64,000 nucleotides of DNA from Acidobacteriota bacterium (GCA_014584695.1 JACTMI010000046.1:1-64000); one strand, 5' to 3'. Numbered from the stretch's first letter, positions 36,696-45,708 are shown. The notes: generated from the letters alone by a model not told the origin. Translations and numbers: made by a program.

Positions 36696-36826
36696 GGCGT
36701 TCTCCAGGTCAAGGGCGGCGCTTGGATCCTGTGGACTAGGATGCCAGAATCCAAGCGTTCTTCGCCCGGGTCCTCGCGCTGGTGTTGGACCCCCCACCCC
36801 CGATCCACGAAACCCCGGAGGCCGGA

Positions 36827-37591
36827 ATGACCCACAAGTCCCCGCTCACCGCCCTGCTCATCGCCTCGCTGGCATGGACCCTCGCCGCCGCGCCGGCGAC
36901 CGCCGACCGCGTGCTGACGCTCAAGAGCCACACCGACGCCATGTCGATGATGGGCCAGGAGGTGCCGGCCAAGACGGAGACCCACACCTACTGGTTCAGC
37001 GATCGGGCGCTGCGCTACGACGCCGGTGACTTCTCCTACGTGGCCGACTTCGATGGCAAGAAGATGGTCTGGATCAATCACCCGGACAAGTCCTACAGCA
37101 CGATGGACATGCCGATCGACTTCAAGAAGATCGTGCCGCCCGAGATGGCGCCGATGATGGAGCAGATGATGGGGGTGATGAGCAGCACCGCCAAGGTCGT
37201 CGACACCGGCCGGAGCGCGAGCTACGGCGGCTTCGACTGCTCGGTCTACAAGGTGGACATCTCGATGGCGATGATGAGCTCGAGCATGGAGGTCTGCGTC
37301 TCGAAGGCGCTGCCGGTCGACTACTCGCGCTACCGCGAGCTGGTCGAGAGCCAAGCCAACATGTTCCCGAACTCGAAGTGGATGAGCGAGCTCGCCAAGA
37401 TCGATGGCTTCCCGGTGCGCAACGACACCACGACCACCATGATGGGCAAGTCCTTCAAGAGCTGGCAGGAGATCGTCTCCTCGGAAGACCGCCCGGCCCC
37501 GGCCGGCACCTACGCCCCGCCCGCCGGCTACCAGGAGAAGAAGTTCGACCCCATGTCCGCCGCCGCCGGCACCCGCAAGCGCGGCCGCTAG
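36827..37591 (+). CDS. DUF4412-like exported protein
   Basis: A 254-residue protein with a signal peptide (cleavage near AAAPATA-D). The mature part is Met-rich (AMSMMGQEVPAKTETHTYWF, PPEMAPMMEQMMGVM) and matches the layout of DUF4412 proteins, whose WFSDRALRYDAG and DFDGKKMVWINHPDKSYS segments describe an LolA/LppX-like beta fold. Function is unknown; lipid or polymer binding has been guessed for the family. Four bases are shared with the convergent S41 peptidase gene (CTAG). Confidence 0.72.
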   Translation: MTHKSPLTALLIASLAWTLAAAPATADRVLTLKSHTDAMSMMGQEVPAKTETHTYWFSDRALRYDAGDFSYVADFDGKKMVWINHPDKSYSTMDMPIDFKKIVPPEMAPMMEQMMGVMSSTAKVVDTGRSASYGGFDCSVYKVDISMAMMSSSMEVCVSKALPVDYSRYRELVESQANMFPNSKWMSELAKIDGFPVRNDTTTTMMGKSFKSWQEIVSSEDRPAPAGTYAPPAGYQEKKFDPMSAAAGTRKRGR

Positions 37592-39276
37592 CGCGGCCCC
37601 GGCACGAACCCTCCGACCGCGGAGCGCAGCCAGCCGCCGCCCGCGCCGCCGCGCACCTCTTCGATCGCCGCCTCGAGCGCCCGGTCGCGGCCGGCGCGCA
37701 AGTCGGCGACGGTCGTCGGGACCTTCCGGTCCGGGATCACGCCGACGCCGACGAACTCGCGGCCGTCCGGATAGGTGTCGCGCTTCGTGCAGACGCGCGC
37801 CTGGCCGCCGCCGGGCAGCGCGAACATCAGGGGCTGACCGGTGCTGCCGCCGGTCGCTTCGCCGACCAGCGGGCCGCGTCCGGCGACGTCGAAGGCGACC
37901 GCGAAGTCCTCGGCCGCCGAGTAGGTGCGTGGCCCGACGAGTACCGCCACCGGTCCGGCGAAGTGGCGCTCGGGATCCGGCTCGAGGCTCCCTGGCTCCG
38001 AGACGTACCACCCTTCGGCGTTGCCCCAGGCGCGAAAGCTCGGCCGACAGAGCCGGGTGCGCCAGACCGTGGTCGCGCTCGCCTGCTCGAGCAGCGTCGA
38101 GAGGATCCGGTAGCCGTGGCCGCTGTTGCCGCCGCCGTTGTCGCGCAGATCGAGGATCAGCCCCTGCGCCGCGGCGATCTCGCTCCAGCGCGCCCACCAC
38201 TCCTCGACGACCTGCGGCGTGTCGAAGGAGCGCAGGTCGACGCGCACGATGCCGTCGCCGAGCGGCGTGAGCTCGAACGGCCGGAAGGGGGGCGCCACCT
38301 TCGCGAGCTCCTCCTGCGGAACGCGGACGACTCGCACGGTCCGGCGGGCCCCGGCGGCGTCCTCGACCAGCAGCTCGACCTCGGTGCCCGCGGCGCCGGC
38401 GAGCAGCGCGTAGTCGAAGGTGCGCACTTCGAGGTCCTGGGGCGTCGAGGCCGCCTGGTAGGGACGGACGTTGCGCTCGGCGTAGGCCTCGACTGGCTCG
38501 CCATCGATCGCGACGATCTCGAGCCCCGGCGCGAGCCCGGTCCCCGCGAGCGCCGGATCGAGGAGGCGCGTGACGACCACCCGCCCCTCCACTTTCGCGG
38601 TGCGCAGGGCGGGCCGGGTGGAGAAGCGGGAGCGGAGCTCCTTGGGCGGATAGACGTTGGTGTGGCCGTCGCGCAGGCGGGCGTCGAGCTGCTGGAGAAC
38701 CCGGTAGTAGTCGGCCGTCGTCTCGGCGGCGCGCACCTTCGGCAACGTCTCGAGGAAGGCCGCGTCCCAGTCGAGCTCCGGCACCTGGTCGAAGAAGGCG
38801 AAGCTCGAGCGGACCTCGGCTCAGAAGCGGGCGAGGCCGGCGATCCGCTCCTCCTCCGGCAGGGATTCGCGATACGGGGTGTCGAAGGCGGCGCCGCCCC
38901 AGATCCTCAGGTCGCTCGCCGCCAGGCGCTCGACGGCGCCGCGCAGCTGCTTCCAGCGCGGATTGCCGTGCAGGCTCGCGAGATCGGTGTCGGTGTCGAG
39001 GTGCTCGAGGTTTGCCCAGCCGAGGGCGACCGCGCGCCCGAGCGAGGCGAACGCGGCGTCGGCGCGGCCGGCGAGAGCCTCGGCGCAGGCGGCGTTGTAG
39101 TGATCGGTGGCCTCGAAGCGGGCGCAGCCGCGCGCCCGCTCGAACAGATCGGCGGAGCGCGCGTAGGCGCCGGCCGTGTACGCCGCGATCGCGGCGTCGA
39201 GCGAGCAGGGATCCTCGGCGACGGCGGCGGAGGCGAGGAAGAGGCCGGCGGCGAGCAGCGATCGGGATCGGGACAT
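37588..39276 (-). pseudogene. TPR-S41 peptidase gene split by an in-frame TGA
   Basis: From the ATG at 39274-39276, a signal peptide (MSRSRSLLAAGLFL) and TPR-like helices run to codon 151. Codon 152 is TGA (38821-38823). Reading on in the same frame gives AEVRSSFAFFDQVPELDWDAAF, which continues the usual S41 lead-in ARFW(S/A)EV..FAFFDQVP. The Trp codon TGG has apparently become TGA. The rest has a PDZ-like region, ILDLRDNGGGN and TYSAAEDFAVAF with the likely catalytic Ser. Family members cut C-terminal regions of exported proteins. The downstream part could also start at the GTG at 38782-38784 without the signal peptide. Confidence 0.8.
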
Positions 39277-39509
39277 GGCGGATCGGGCTCCGGAGGTCGA
39301 GGATGGACCCCCGGCCGGACGGGGACGGTTCCGAGGCGGGGTCCGTCCGCAGAATACCGCCGGCGGCCCCGGGAGCTCCGCCCCCGCTCGACCCGCCCCG
39401 CCAGCCGCCGATCGAGCCGCCGGTCTGCGCGGGACGCCTCGGCCGTCCTCTCGACGCTGGCCGCGACGCTGCGTGAGCGGCTCTGCACATCCCTGCGACA
39501 GGTGCCAGC

Positions 39510-39629
39510 CTATTCGCAAGTCGGAGCCTCGCCGACGATGATGGGGTCGACGACGCGGATTCCGACGACCTCGCCGGCTTCCGCCATGCGGCAGGTGAAT
39601 GCGAGGTCTACGGCACGGGCGCCGATCAA
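39510..39629 (-). pseudogene. RadC C-terminal remnant
   Basis: A 39-codon open stretch ending at TAG (39510-39512) reads DLAFTCRMAEAGEVVGIRVV, then DPIIVGE. It aligns with the RadC/JAMM C-terminal consensus ..D.ALT.RL.EAG...GI.VLDHIIIGD, with the DH pair changed to DP. Upstream frames contain only a partial PTASSRPSVD-like echo of HNHPSGDPTPS. No start codon or full motif remains, so it is a decayed fragment. Confidence 0.55.
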
Positions 39630-39975
39630 TCAACACTGGGCCGCGAGCTCGCGGTGGGTGCGACGGTGTCGGCGATCCCAGGCCCCTGGGCCTCGCGGCC
39701 CGGGCGAAGAGTGACAAGGCGCGAGCGAGCCGCCCGGGGAAGGTGTCCGGATTCGGCTGGTCGTTCGTCGAATACGGAGAGGTGAATGACGCGCCCGGTC
39801 GCCTGCCCTGAGCGACGCGGGAGAGGTGTGCTCGATGGCTGGTCACGCAAACGTCCGTGGTGCAGTGACTTGCACTGACCTTCGTGCTCTCGCGTGGTAC
39901 CTACGGGCCCAACGGTGAGATCGTGACTGGCGTCGGGATCAGTCTTTGCCCCACAGCTCGAAGGAGAGTCCGCCC
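39630..39975. other. Intergenic region with no supported gene
   Basis: Frames here are short and compositionally mixed, unlike the strongly GC3-biased genes around. A small dyad (GTGCA...TGCAC near 39870-39886) precedes the lipoprotein gene. The stretch 39277-39509 is likewise without a supported gene. Confidence 0.4.
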
Positions 39976-40542
39976 ATGACGAGATCGGCCTGTCGACAAC
40001 TCGTTCCGCTCCTGCTCTTGTTGGGCTGTGCGCGTGCGATGTCGGACGGCGCGACGGCAGCGGCGGCGCCGACCTTCTCCCAGTCGCCGGCGGATCTCGT
40101 TCTTCGCGTGACATGGCGCGGCGCCCGAACGCTTCGAACGTGGTCGCGCTCGTTCTTCGGCGACGGCAGGGTTGAGACCGCGGACATCGGATTCGATGGC
40201 AGGGCCGTCGATCGGCCCGGAGAGTGGAGCGTCGACGAAGAACGCTTGGCGGCGGCCCTCTCGGCCGCCGTGGATGGCCGTCTGACCACTTCGAATCAGC
40301 AGCAGATGCTCGCAAGCATTCGGAGCACCGGCCGGCCCGCCGATTCCGCGGAAGACGAGATCTCGCTCACCGTGGAGCTCCGCTTCTCTCGGAGCGTCAC
40401 CCCCGAAGGGGCGCGGAGCGAGGAAGTCCGCGTCTACCGAACACGAGACCCGCTCGGAATGGCGCGACGATTCCCCGAAGTTCCGGAGCTCGCGGCGCTC
40501 GCCAAGCTCTTCGACTTCGCTCGCAACTCGCAACCTCAATAG
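39976..40542 (+). CDS. Hypothetical lipoprotein
   Basis: A 188-residue protein with a lipoprotein signal: MTRSACRQLV, a Leu run, then LLGC at the lipobox (Cys18). The mature part is not recognised. A strand-like ADLVLRVTWRGARTLRTWSR opening and a regular alternation of charged residues suggest a soluble beta-sandwich-type domain. AAGGAGAG at 39961-39968 places the start. Codon use is less GC-biased than the long operons. A frameshifted membrane protein gene follows after 30 bases. Confidence 0.7.
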   Translation: MTRSACRQLVPLLLLLGCARAMSDGATAAAAPTFSQSPADLVLRVTWRGARTLRTWSRSFFGDGRVETADIGFDGRAVDRPGEWSVDEERLAAALSAAVDGRLTTSNQQQMLASIRSTGRPADSAEDEISLTVELRFSRSVTPEGARSEEVRVYRTRDPLGMARRFPEVPELAALAKLFDFARNSQPQ

Positions 40543-40572
40543 AAGCGACACCCGCTGGAGGATTGTCAGAAC

Positions 40573-40940
40573 ATGGACCCGCTCCACAGCCTCATCTTTC
40601 TCACCATCTGGCCCGCGCTCTTGACCGCGGCGACCGCTCTGATCGTGGCGCTGGTCCCGCGTTGGCGCCGAGCGACGCCCTCCGCGGGGGGGCCTTCATG
40701 GTGTTCGCTGCCGCCACATTGAGTGCTTTTCATTTCGTCTGGGCCTCCATTGTCTCCCTGGGCATGTTTCTATCCGAGGCAGACAGCGTCCTCGCGAGTG
40801 CACTCGGCCTCGACGGTTTCGGCCCTGGGCCCATCACTCTGCCTTTGGCCTACGCACTCGCGAACCTGCTCGCCCTGCTGCTCTGGCTCTCGTTGTTCCG
40901 TCGCGCGCACCGTGACCGGCGGCTGATGCGGCGCACTTGA
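40573..40940 (+). pseudogene. Small membrane protein gene with a homopolymer frameshift
   Basis: The frame from the ATG at 40573 gives MDPLHSLIFLTIWPALL, a first membrane helix and ALVPRWRRATPSAGG, then ends at a stop. The next good reading (AFMVFAAATLSAFHFVWASIV onward) is one base out of frame and continues to 40940 with two more helices. The change maps to the run of seven G at 40686-40692; eight G would join both parts into a protein of about 122 residues with three membrane helices. It could be an error, a decayed gene or a phase-variable tract. Confidence 0.65.
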
Positions 40941-41278
40941 TCCCTTGCGGCGGGCCGTCATCCAGGAAAGACCTCTCGTTCGTCCGCTGAGGCCCAGGTC
41001 AGCGCGAATCAGCCTTGCAAGGAGACACTTCGGCAGCCCTGGATGGTGATGGGCGATCGTCGGGCGGCCCGGGCTGGCTGGCACCTCGCCGCCGGGCGGG
41101 TCGCGAAGCATCCGGACGGGCTCGATCTGCCAGACTGCCGCGGTCATCTGCGGCGCCCGGCGCTGATGAACGAGGCGAGCGGTGTTTCGCGCACCTACGT
41201 CACGGGTACCATTGGTGTGGTCGGCAGACGATCAGCTCGCCGCTGAACGCCAGGTCGTTCGGCGTCGAGGATGCGTTC
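40941..41278. other. Intergenic region with no supported gene
   Basis: This 338-base gap before dinB holds no frame with a good start and coding composition. The dinB promoter is probably inside, but was not identified. Confidence 0.35.
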
Positions 41279-41752
41279 ATGGAGGGCTCGATGGAAGACC
41301 AACTCGTCGAAACCTGGGACATTCACGACCGGATCAACCGCTACCTGTTGAAGGCGGTGCCTGACGACGCGCTCGGTTCCGCTCTGGGACCGAAGCACCG
41401 CACGGTCTACCAGCTCTTCGCCCACCTGCACAACGTCCGGTTGATGTGGCTGAAATCGGCTGCCCCGGAGCTGTTGGCGGGGTTGACCAAGATCGAAGGC
41501 GAGACCGGAGACAGAGCGACCCTCGCCGCAGCCTTGGCGGCCTCGGGGCAAGCGATCGCGACCCTCCTGCGAAAGGCGTTGTCCGCCGGCGGCAAGGTGA
41601 AGGGCTTCAAGCCGCACGCCACGGCATTCCTCGGCTACCTGATCTCCCACGAGTCGCACCACCGCGGCCATATCAGCTGGACCCTGAAGAACACCGGGCA
41701 CCCCCTCGACCAGAAGACATCGTACGGCCTGTGGGAGTGGGGGGTACGGTAG
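41279..41752 (+). CDS. DinB family protein
   Basis: A 157-residue DinB/YfiT-like four-helix protein. The three metal-ligand His positions look present: FAHLHNVRL in the second helix, and SHESHHRGHISW in the fourth. DinB-like proteins bind a metal and many act as thiol-dependent S-transferases; the substrate is unknown. I kept the ATG at 41279, preceded by GAGG; an in-frame ATG at 41291 preceded by GGAGGG is an alternative. Confidence 0.85.
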   Translation: MEGSMEDQLVETWDIHDRINRYLLKAVPDDALGSALGPKHRTVYQLFAHLHNVRLMWLKSAAPELLAGLTKIEGETGDRATLAAALAASGQAIATLLRKALSAGGKVKGFKPHATAFLGYLISHESHHRGHISWTLKNTGHPLDQKTSYGLWEWGVR

Positions 41753-42068
41753 CGCCGAGCCTTTGGGTGAACCCGCGGGCGCCCACCTTGGGCGACAACC
41801 GGCGCGTCCGAGCGAGGAAGGAAACCGAGGCGGACGGCGTGGCGGCACCGCAGCGACAGATCAGTAGCGAGGCGACGCCGCCTGTCACCGGCGTGGGGGT
41901 GATCGGGTCACCGACGGACGACCAGGCAAGCCACGCGACGATCGCCATCTCTTCGTGGTTCGTTTCTTCATTGCGCCGAACATCTCGAGCAGGGGCTTGG
42001 ACAGCCTGGCGGCGAAGGCGCGCTCGAGGGCGGCGAGGCCGCGGCGGATTGGACCATCGACCCTCCGG
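41753..42068. other. Intergenic region with possible gene scrap
   Basis: A minus-strand frame without a start codon (about 41950-42060) reads PIRRGLAALERAFAARLSKP with strong third-base GC, so it may be the tail of a lost gene. Nothing else is supported. Confidence 0.3.
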
Positions 42069-42482
42069 TCAGCGCTCCTCGAGCCGGTCGAGTGGCGGTT
42101 TGAGATCGAGGATCGGCGTGCCGTCGAGGGCCTCGAGGTCGGCGACGCGGAAGCGGCCGCGGCCGGCGGCCTCGAGGATCCGGACGCGGTGGAGCCCGAT
42201 CGGGTTCGGCCGGTCAGGCGAGCGCGTGCTGAAGACGCCGGTCAGCGGCGCGCCCGGATCGTCGCGCGGATGGACCTCCTGGACTTCGCGGTCGGCGCGG
42301 TCGAGCCAGGTGAAAACGAGGACCTCCTCGCCCGCCTCGAGATCGCGCGCCGCCACGAGGTAGGCGGGATCGAGCTCGATCCATGCCTCCGGCGCTCCCT
42401 CGTCCCCCTGCTTGGGGGCGCTCGCGCGATCGACCAGCGGCGAACGGACGCGGCCGATCGGCACGAACCGCAGAGCGCTCAT
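42069..42482 (-). CDS. trmO: tRNA (N6-threonylcarbamoyladenosine-N6)-methyltransferase-like TrmO/TsaA
   Basis: A 137-residue protein, the short bacterial TsaA/TrmO form. It has FVPIGRVRSPL at the start, VFTWLDRADREV, GVFSTRSPDRPNPIGLH, then the DGTPILDLKP motif. TrmO methylates t6A37 of tRNA-Thr using S-adenosylmethionine in E. coli. Some family members are shorter and their substrates untested. The start ATG (42480-42482) overlaps the stop of the tiny YCII remnant ORF by 4 bases (ATGA); GGGAG precedes it. Confidence 0.85.
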   Translation of the reverse strand: MSALRFVPIGRVRSPLVDRASAPKQGDEGAPEAWIELDPAYLVAARDLEAGEEVLVFTWLDRADREVQEVHPRDDPGAPLTGVFSTRSPDRPNPIGLHRVRILEAAGRGRFRVADLEALDGTPILDLKPPLDRLEER

Positions 42483-42607
42483 CCGACTCCCGCCGGCATG
42501 TCGTGCAGCTGCCGGACCTCGATCTCGCCGTCGCCGGCGGGACCGGGAAGGCGGCGGGTCCACTCGCTCGCCTCCTCGCGCGACTTGACCTGGATCATGA
42601 ATCGCAC
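42479..42607 (-). pseudogene. Internally deleted YCII/DGPF-family mini-ORF
   Basis: A 42-codon ORF with a GTG start and a strong GGAGGAGA ribosome binding site. It reads VRFMIQVKSREEASEWTRRL, then PGPAGDGEIEVRQLHDM. Its first nine residues match the start of the next YCII gene and the rest matches that gene's C-terminal half; about 75 residues, including DGPF, are missing. The stop overlaps the TrmO start, so translation may still be coupled. Confidence 0.65.
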
Positions 42608-42637
42608 CGTCTCCTCCGGCTTTCGGCTCGCCGGCGC

Positions 42638-43078
42638 TCAGCCCTCGGCCTTGCGCGCGAGCTCCTCTGTCCGCGCGCGCAGCCGCTCCTCCTGCTCGCG
42701 GATCTCGGCGGGGATCTCGATGCCGAAATCGTCGAGGCCGAGGATCGGCCGGATCTCGAGAACGCCGCCCGAGGGCATCGGGTTCGGGCAGCGCTTCGCC
42801 CAGGCGAGCGCCTCGTCCATCGACTCGACCTGCCAGATCCAGAAGCCGGCGACGAGCTCCTTGGTCTCGGCGAAGGGGCCGTCGACCACCCTGCGCCCCT
42901 GGCCCGAGAAGTGGACGCGGGCCCCCTTGGCGCTCGGGTGCAGCCCGTCGCCGCCGAGCATCACCCCCGCCTTCACCAGCTCCTCGTTGAAGGCCATCAT
43001 GTCGGCCAGCAGCTCCTGGCTCGGCGGCGCCCCCGCCTCGCTCTCGTCGGTCGCCTTGACCAAGACCACTACGCGCAT
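42638..43078 (-). CDS. YCII (DGPF) family protein
   Basis: A 146-residue YCII-related protein: MRVVVLVKATDESEAG, a middle FNEELVKAGVMLGGDGLHP, the DGPFAETKE hallmark and FWIWQVESMDEALAWAKRCPN. Ferredoxin-like fold; some relatives have been linked to chloride/hydrolase chemistry, but most are unknown, and many lie next to ECF sigma factors. None is seen here. The ATG at 43076-43078 is preceded by GAGGAGA. An Arg/Glu-rich coil (EIREQEERLRARTEELARK) extends the C-terminus. Confidence 0.85.
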   Translation of the reverse strand: MRVVVLVKATDESEAGAPPSQELLADMMAFNEELVKAGVMLGGDGLHPSAKGARVHFSGQGRRVVDGPFAETKELVAGFWIWQVESMDEALAWAKRCPNPMPSGGVLEIRPILGLDDFGIEIPAEIREQEERLRARTEELARKAEG

Positions 43079-43319
43079 CGCTCGTCTCCTCTTCGATGGT
43101 GGGTGGGCAGCTCGACGGACCCTTCGGGGCCCGACTCTAACCAGACGACGAACCACGGCAGCCGAATTCGACAGTTCGCGAGAGTTTTTCTTGCCGCCCG
43201 CGAGGGCGGGCTCTCGGCGACTTGCGACGTTGCGCTCGGCACGAGTGGCGGGGCCATCCACTCGACAAGGAGCGGCCGCCTCCGACTCGAGGAGGCCGAG
43301 CGCCGGTGTGGAACGCGGA

Positions 43320-44939
43320 CTACGGGTGCGGGCCCAGGTAGCGGACGGCGAGGACGGTGACGTCGTCGCTCGCTTCGGCGCCGGCGCGGTGGGCGGTGGC
43401 GGCGGCGAGCAGGGCGCGGGCCGCCGTTTCGGGGCTGCGGTCGCTCAGCTGTTCGAGCGCGCGTTCGATCCCGGCGACGTCGAGCTCGCGCCCGGAGGGA
43501 TCCTCGGACTCGCTGATGCCGTCGCTGTAGAGCACGATCAGGTCGCCCGGCGCCAGCTCGAGCGCGCGCGAGGTCCAATCGGCCGCCGGCAGCAGACCGA
43601 GCACCGGGCCGGTCGGGCCGAGCCGCTCGGGGGGGTGGCCGTCGCGCAGCCAGATCGCCGGGCAGTGGCCGGCGCAGGCGTAGTCGGCCCGCCCGTCGGG
43701 CCCGAGCAGCAGCGCGCCCAGGGTCAGGAAACGGTTGTTCGGGTTGTGCCGGCGCAGCGAGCGGTGCAGCTCCGGCAGCAGCGCTTCGAGCGGATGGGCG
43801 AGGTCGTGGAGCAGTCCCAGCAAGCCCTGCGCGAGCGCCATCCAGAGCGCGGCGCCGAAACCCTTGCCGGCGACGTCGCCGACCGCCAGGGCGAGCCGGC
43901 CGTCGTCGCGCAGCATGCCGTGGTAGAGGTCGCCGCCGACGCTCGAGGCCGGGTCGAAGAAGGCGAAGGTCTCGGCGAAGGGCACCGGCGGCGGCGCCAG
44001 CAGGAGCGCCGACTGGAGCGCCCGCGCGACCTTCATCTCGTGCTCGATCTTCGCCTTCTCGCGCGACTCCTGGTAGAGCCGCGCGCCGTCGATCGCGGCG
44101 GCGGCGTCGGCCGAGAGCATCTCGAGCACCGACAGCTGGGAGCGGTCGAAGCCGCGGCGCACGCGCGTGCGCTCGAGCAGGATGCCGCCCAGCGTCTCGA
44201 CGCGGCCGATGAACGAGGCCTCGGTGCCGCCAGAGATGGCGCGCCGGGCGACCAGCAGCGGGCTGGCGGCGGCCTCGATGGCGCCGCGCGCGTCCATCGA
44301 ATCCGAGGGCCCGTCGCTCTCGCGCTCCCACACCAGCGTCGAGCGCGACTCGATGGCGCGGCGCAGCAGCTCGCTGCGCTCGCCGGCGTCGCCGGCCTCG
44401 GCGAGCTCGGGCGGGTAGATGGCGAAGGCGGTCGGCTCTTCGCCGGCGTCGAGCAAGACGACGCGGGCGCGGTCGACGTCGAGCAGCCGGGCCGCCGACT
44501 CGAGCACGATCGACAGCACCTGGTCGAGCCCGGAGGCCGCCGAGAGCGCGCGCGAGACCTCGAGCAGCGTCTGGAGCTGGCGCACGCTCTCCTCGGGCCG
44601 GCTGCGCAGCAGCGCGAGCTCGAGCGGCTGCGTGCCCGAGGTCTCGATCGCGACCTCGAACTCGGCCTGGCCGAAACGGACCTTGTCGCCCAGCCGCAGC
44701 TCGCGCTCGCTCACCCGCTCGCCGTTGACCCAGGTGCCGACCGAGGAGCCGAGATCGACCACCCAGAAGCGCTCGCCGTCGAAGCCGAGCCGCGCGTGCT
44801 GGCGCGAGATGGTGGGCTCGACCACCACCGCGTCGCAGTTGCGGTCGCGGCCGAGCACCAGCTCGCCGCGCAAGGCGCGGATCCGGACCTCGGCGGGCGC
44901 GCCGCGCTTGGGCAGCAGGACGGGGGATCCGATCCACAT
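43320..44939 (-). CDS. FHA-GAF-SpoIIE (PP2C-type) phosphatase
   Basis: A 539-residue cytoplasmic signalling protein with three domains. Residues about 20-100: FHA (LVLGRDRNCDAVV, ISRQHARL, VVDLGSSVGTWVNG). About 110-300: GAF-like. About 310-535: SpoIIE/PP2C phosphatase (FFDPASSVGGDLYHGM, VGDVAGKGFGAALWMA, YACAGHCPAIWLRDG, LYSDGISESEDPSG, SDDVTVLAVRY) with the expected metal Asp residues. FHA binds phosphothreonine, so it probably reads kinase output and dephosphorylates Ser/Thr-phosphorylated targets such as anti-sigma-factor antagonists. It is transcribed with the esterase upstream (44959-45708). Confidence 0.92.
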   Translation of the reverse strand: MWIGSPVLLPKRGAPAEVRIRALRGELVLGRDRNCDAVVVEPTISRQHARLGFDGERFWVVDLGSSVGTWVNGERVSERELRLGDKVRFGQAEFEVAIETSGTQPLELALLRSRPEESVRQLQTLLEVSRALSAASGLDQVLSIVLESAARLLDVDRARVVLLDAGEEPTAFAIYPPELAEAGDAGERSELLRRAIESRSTLVWERESDGPSDSMDARGAIEAAASPLLVARRAISGGTEASFIGRVETLGGILLERTRVRRGFDRSQLSVLEMLSADAAAAIDGARLYQESREKAKIEHEMKVARALQSALLLAPPPVPFAETFAFFDPASSVGGDLYHGMLRDDGRLALAVGDVAGKGFGAALWMALAQGLLGLLHDLAHPLEALLPELHRSLRRHNPNNRFLTLGALLLGPDGRADYACAGHCPAIWLRDGHPPERLGPTGPVLGLLPAADWTSRALELAPGDLIVLYSDGISESEDPSGRELDVAGIERALEQLSDRSPETAARALLAAATAHRAGAEASDDVTVLAVRYLGPHP

Positions 44940-44958
44940 GGCGCCGCCCCGGCGGGCC

Positions 44959-45708
44959 TCAGGCGGGAGCGCCGAAGCGCTTGGCCAGGTGGTACCAGGC
45001 CTGGCGCTTCCACCAGCTCCAGTCGTGGGCCGAGTCGTGGCCCCAGATGTCCCGCTCGTGCGGAATCTGCTGGGCCGCGCAGAGCGCGGCCAGGGCCTGG
45101 GTCTCCTCGATGCAGCCCTCCTCGTAGGGCCCCTGGCCGCAGACCAGCACCAGGTGGGTGTGGCGGCGGACCCGCTCGAGCGCTTCGCCGGCGAGGTTCG
45201 GCACGTAGGCGAGCGGGTTGTTGAGGTAGACGTCGAGGTTCGAGAAGCCGTCGGTGAAGTGAGTCATGGCGTAGCGGCCGCTCAAGCAGAGCGCCCAGCG
45301 GAAGGTCTCGGGGTTGCGCAGCGCGAAGTTGGCGGCGTAGGAGGCGCCGAGCGAGGCGCCGGCGAGCGCGATCGGGTGCTGGGGCGCGTGGCAGTCGGCG
45401 CGGATCTTGGGCACCAGGGTGTCGAGCAGGAAGCGCTCGTAGGCCAGGTGGCGCTGGATGCGCCAGGCCGGATCGCTCTCCTTGCGCGTCCAGGCCTCGG
45501 CGACGTTCGACTCCGGGCAGTAGAGCTTGAGCTTGCCGGCGTCGAGAAAGGGCGCCAGCGCCTCGACCATCCCCTGGGCCTCCCATTCGTGGGCGAAGCC
45601 GGCGGCGGAGGGGAAGACGAGCAGGGGATGGCCCCAGTGGCCGTAGCTCCAGAGGCTGACGCCCCGGCCGAGCTCGGGGCTGTGGACGCGTTCGAGGCGT
45701 TTCTTCAT
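44959..45708 (-). CDS. Esterase D/EstA-like alpha/beta hydrolase
   Basis: A 249-residue esterase-family protein. HPLLVFPSAAGFAHEWE is the oxyanion-side loop, LAGASLGASYAANFAL holds the Ser nucleophile in GxSxG form (GASLG), and a late IWGHDSAHDWSWWKR carries the His. This group has been annotated as putative esterase or polyhydroxyalkanoate depolymerase-like, without a settled substrate. No signal peptide, so it is cytoplasmic. It precedes the FHA phosphatase gene on the same strand; the divergent ACIII operon starts 251 bases upstream. Confidence 0.85.
   Translation of the reverse strand: MKKRLERVHSPELGRGVSLWSYGHWGHPLLVFPSAAGFAHEWEAQGMVEALAPFLDAGKLKLYCPESNVAEAWTRKESDPAWRIQRHLAYERFLLDTLVPKIRADCHAPQHPIALAGASLGASYAANFALRNPETFRWALCLSGRYAMTHFTDGFSNLDVYLNNPLAYVPNLAGEALERVRRHTHLVLVCGQGPYEEGCIEETQALAALCAAQQIPHERDIWGHDSAHDWSWWKRQAWYHLAKRFGAPA

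Noticed and set aside
38821-38823. TGA as a selenocysteine codon in the S41 peptidase.
   Set aside because: The family has Trp at this site, not Cys, and no SECIS-like hairpin was seen just after it.
41673-41948. A 91-codon minus-strand ORF with an ATG.
   Set aside because: It overlaps the end of dinB, has no recognisable domain and a weak ribosome binding site.
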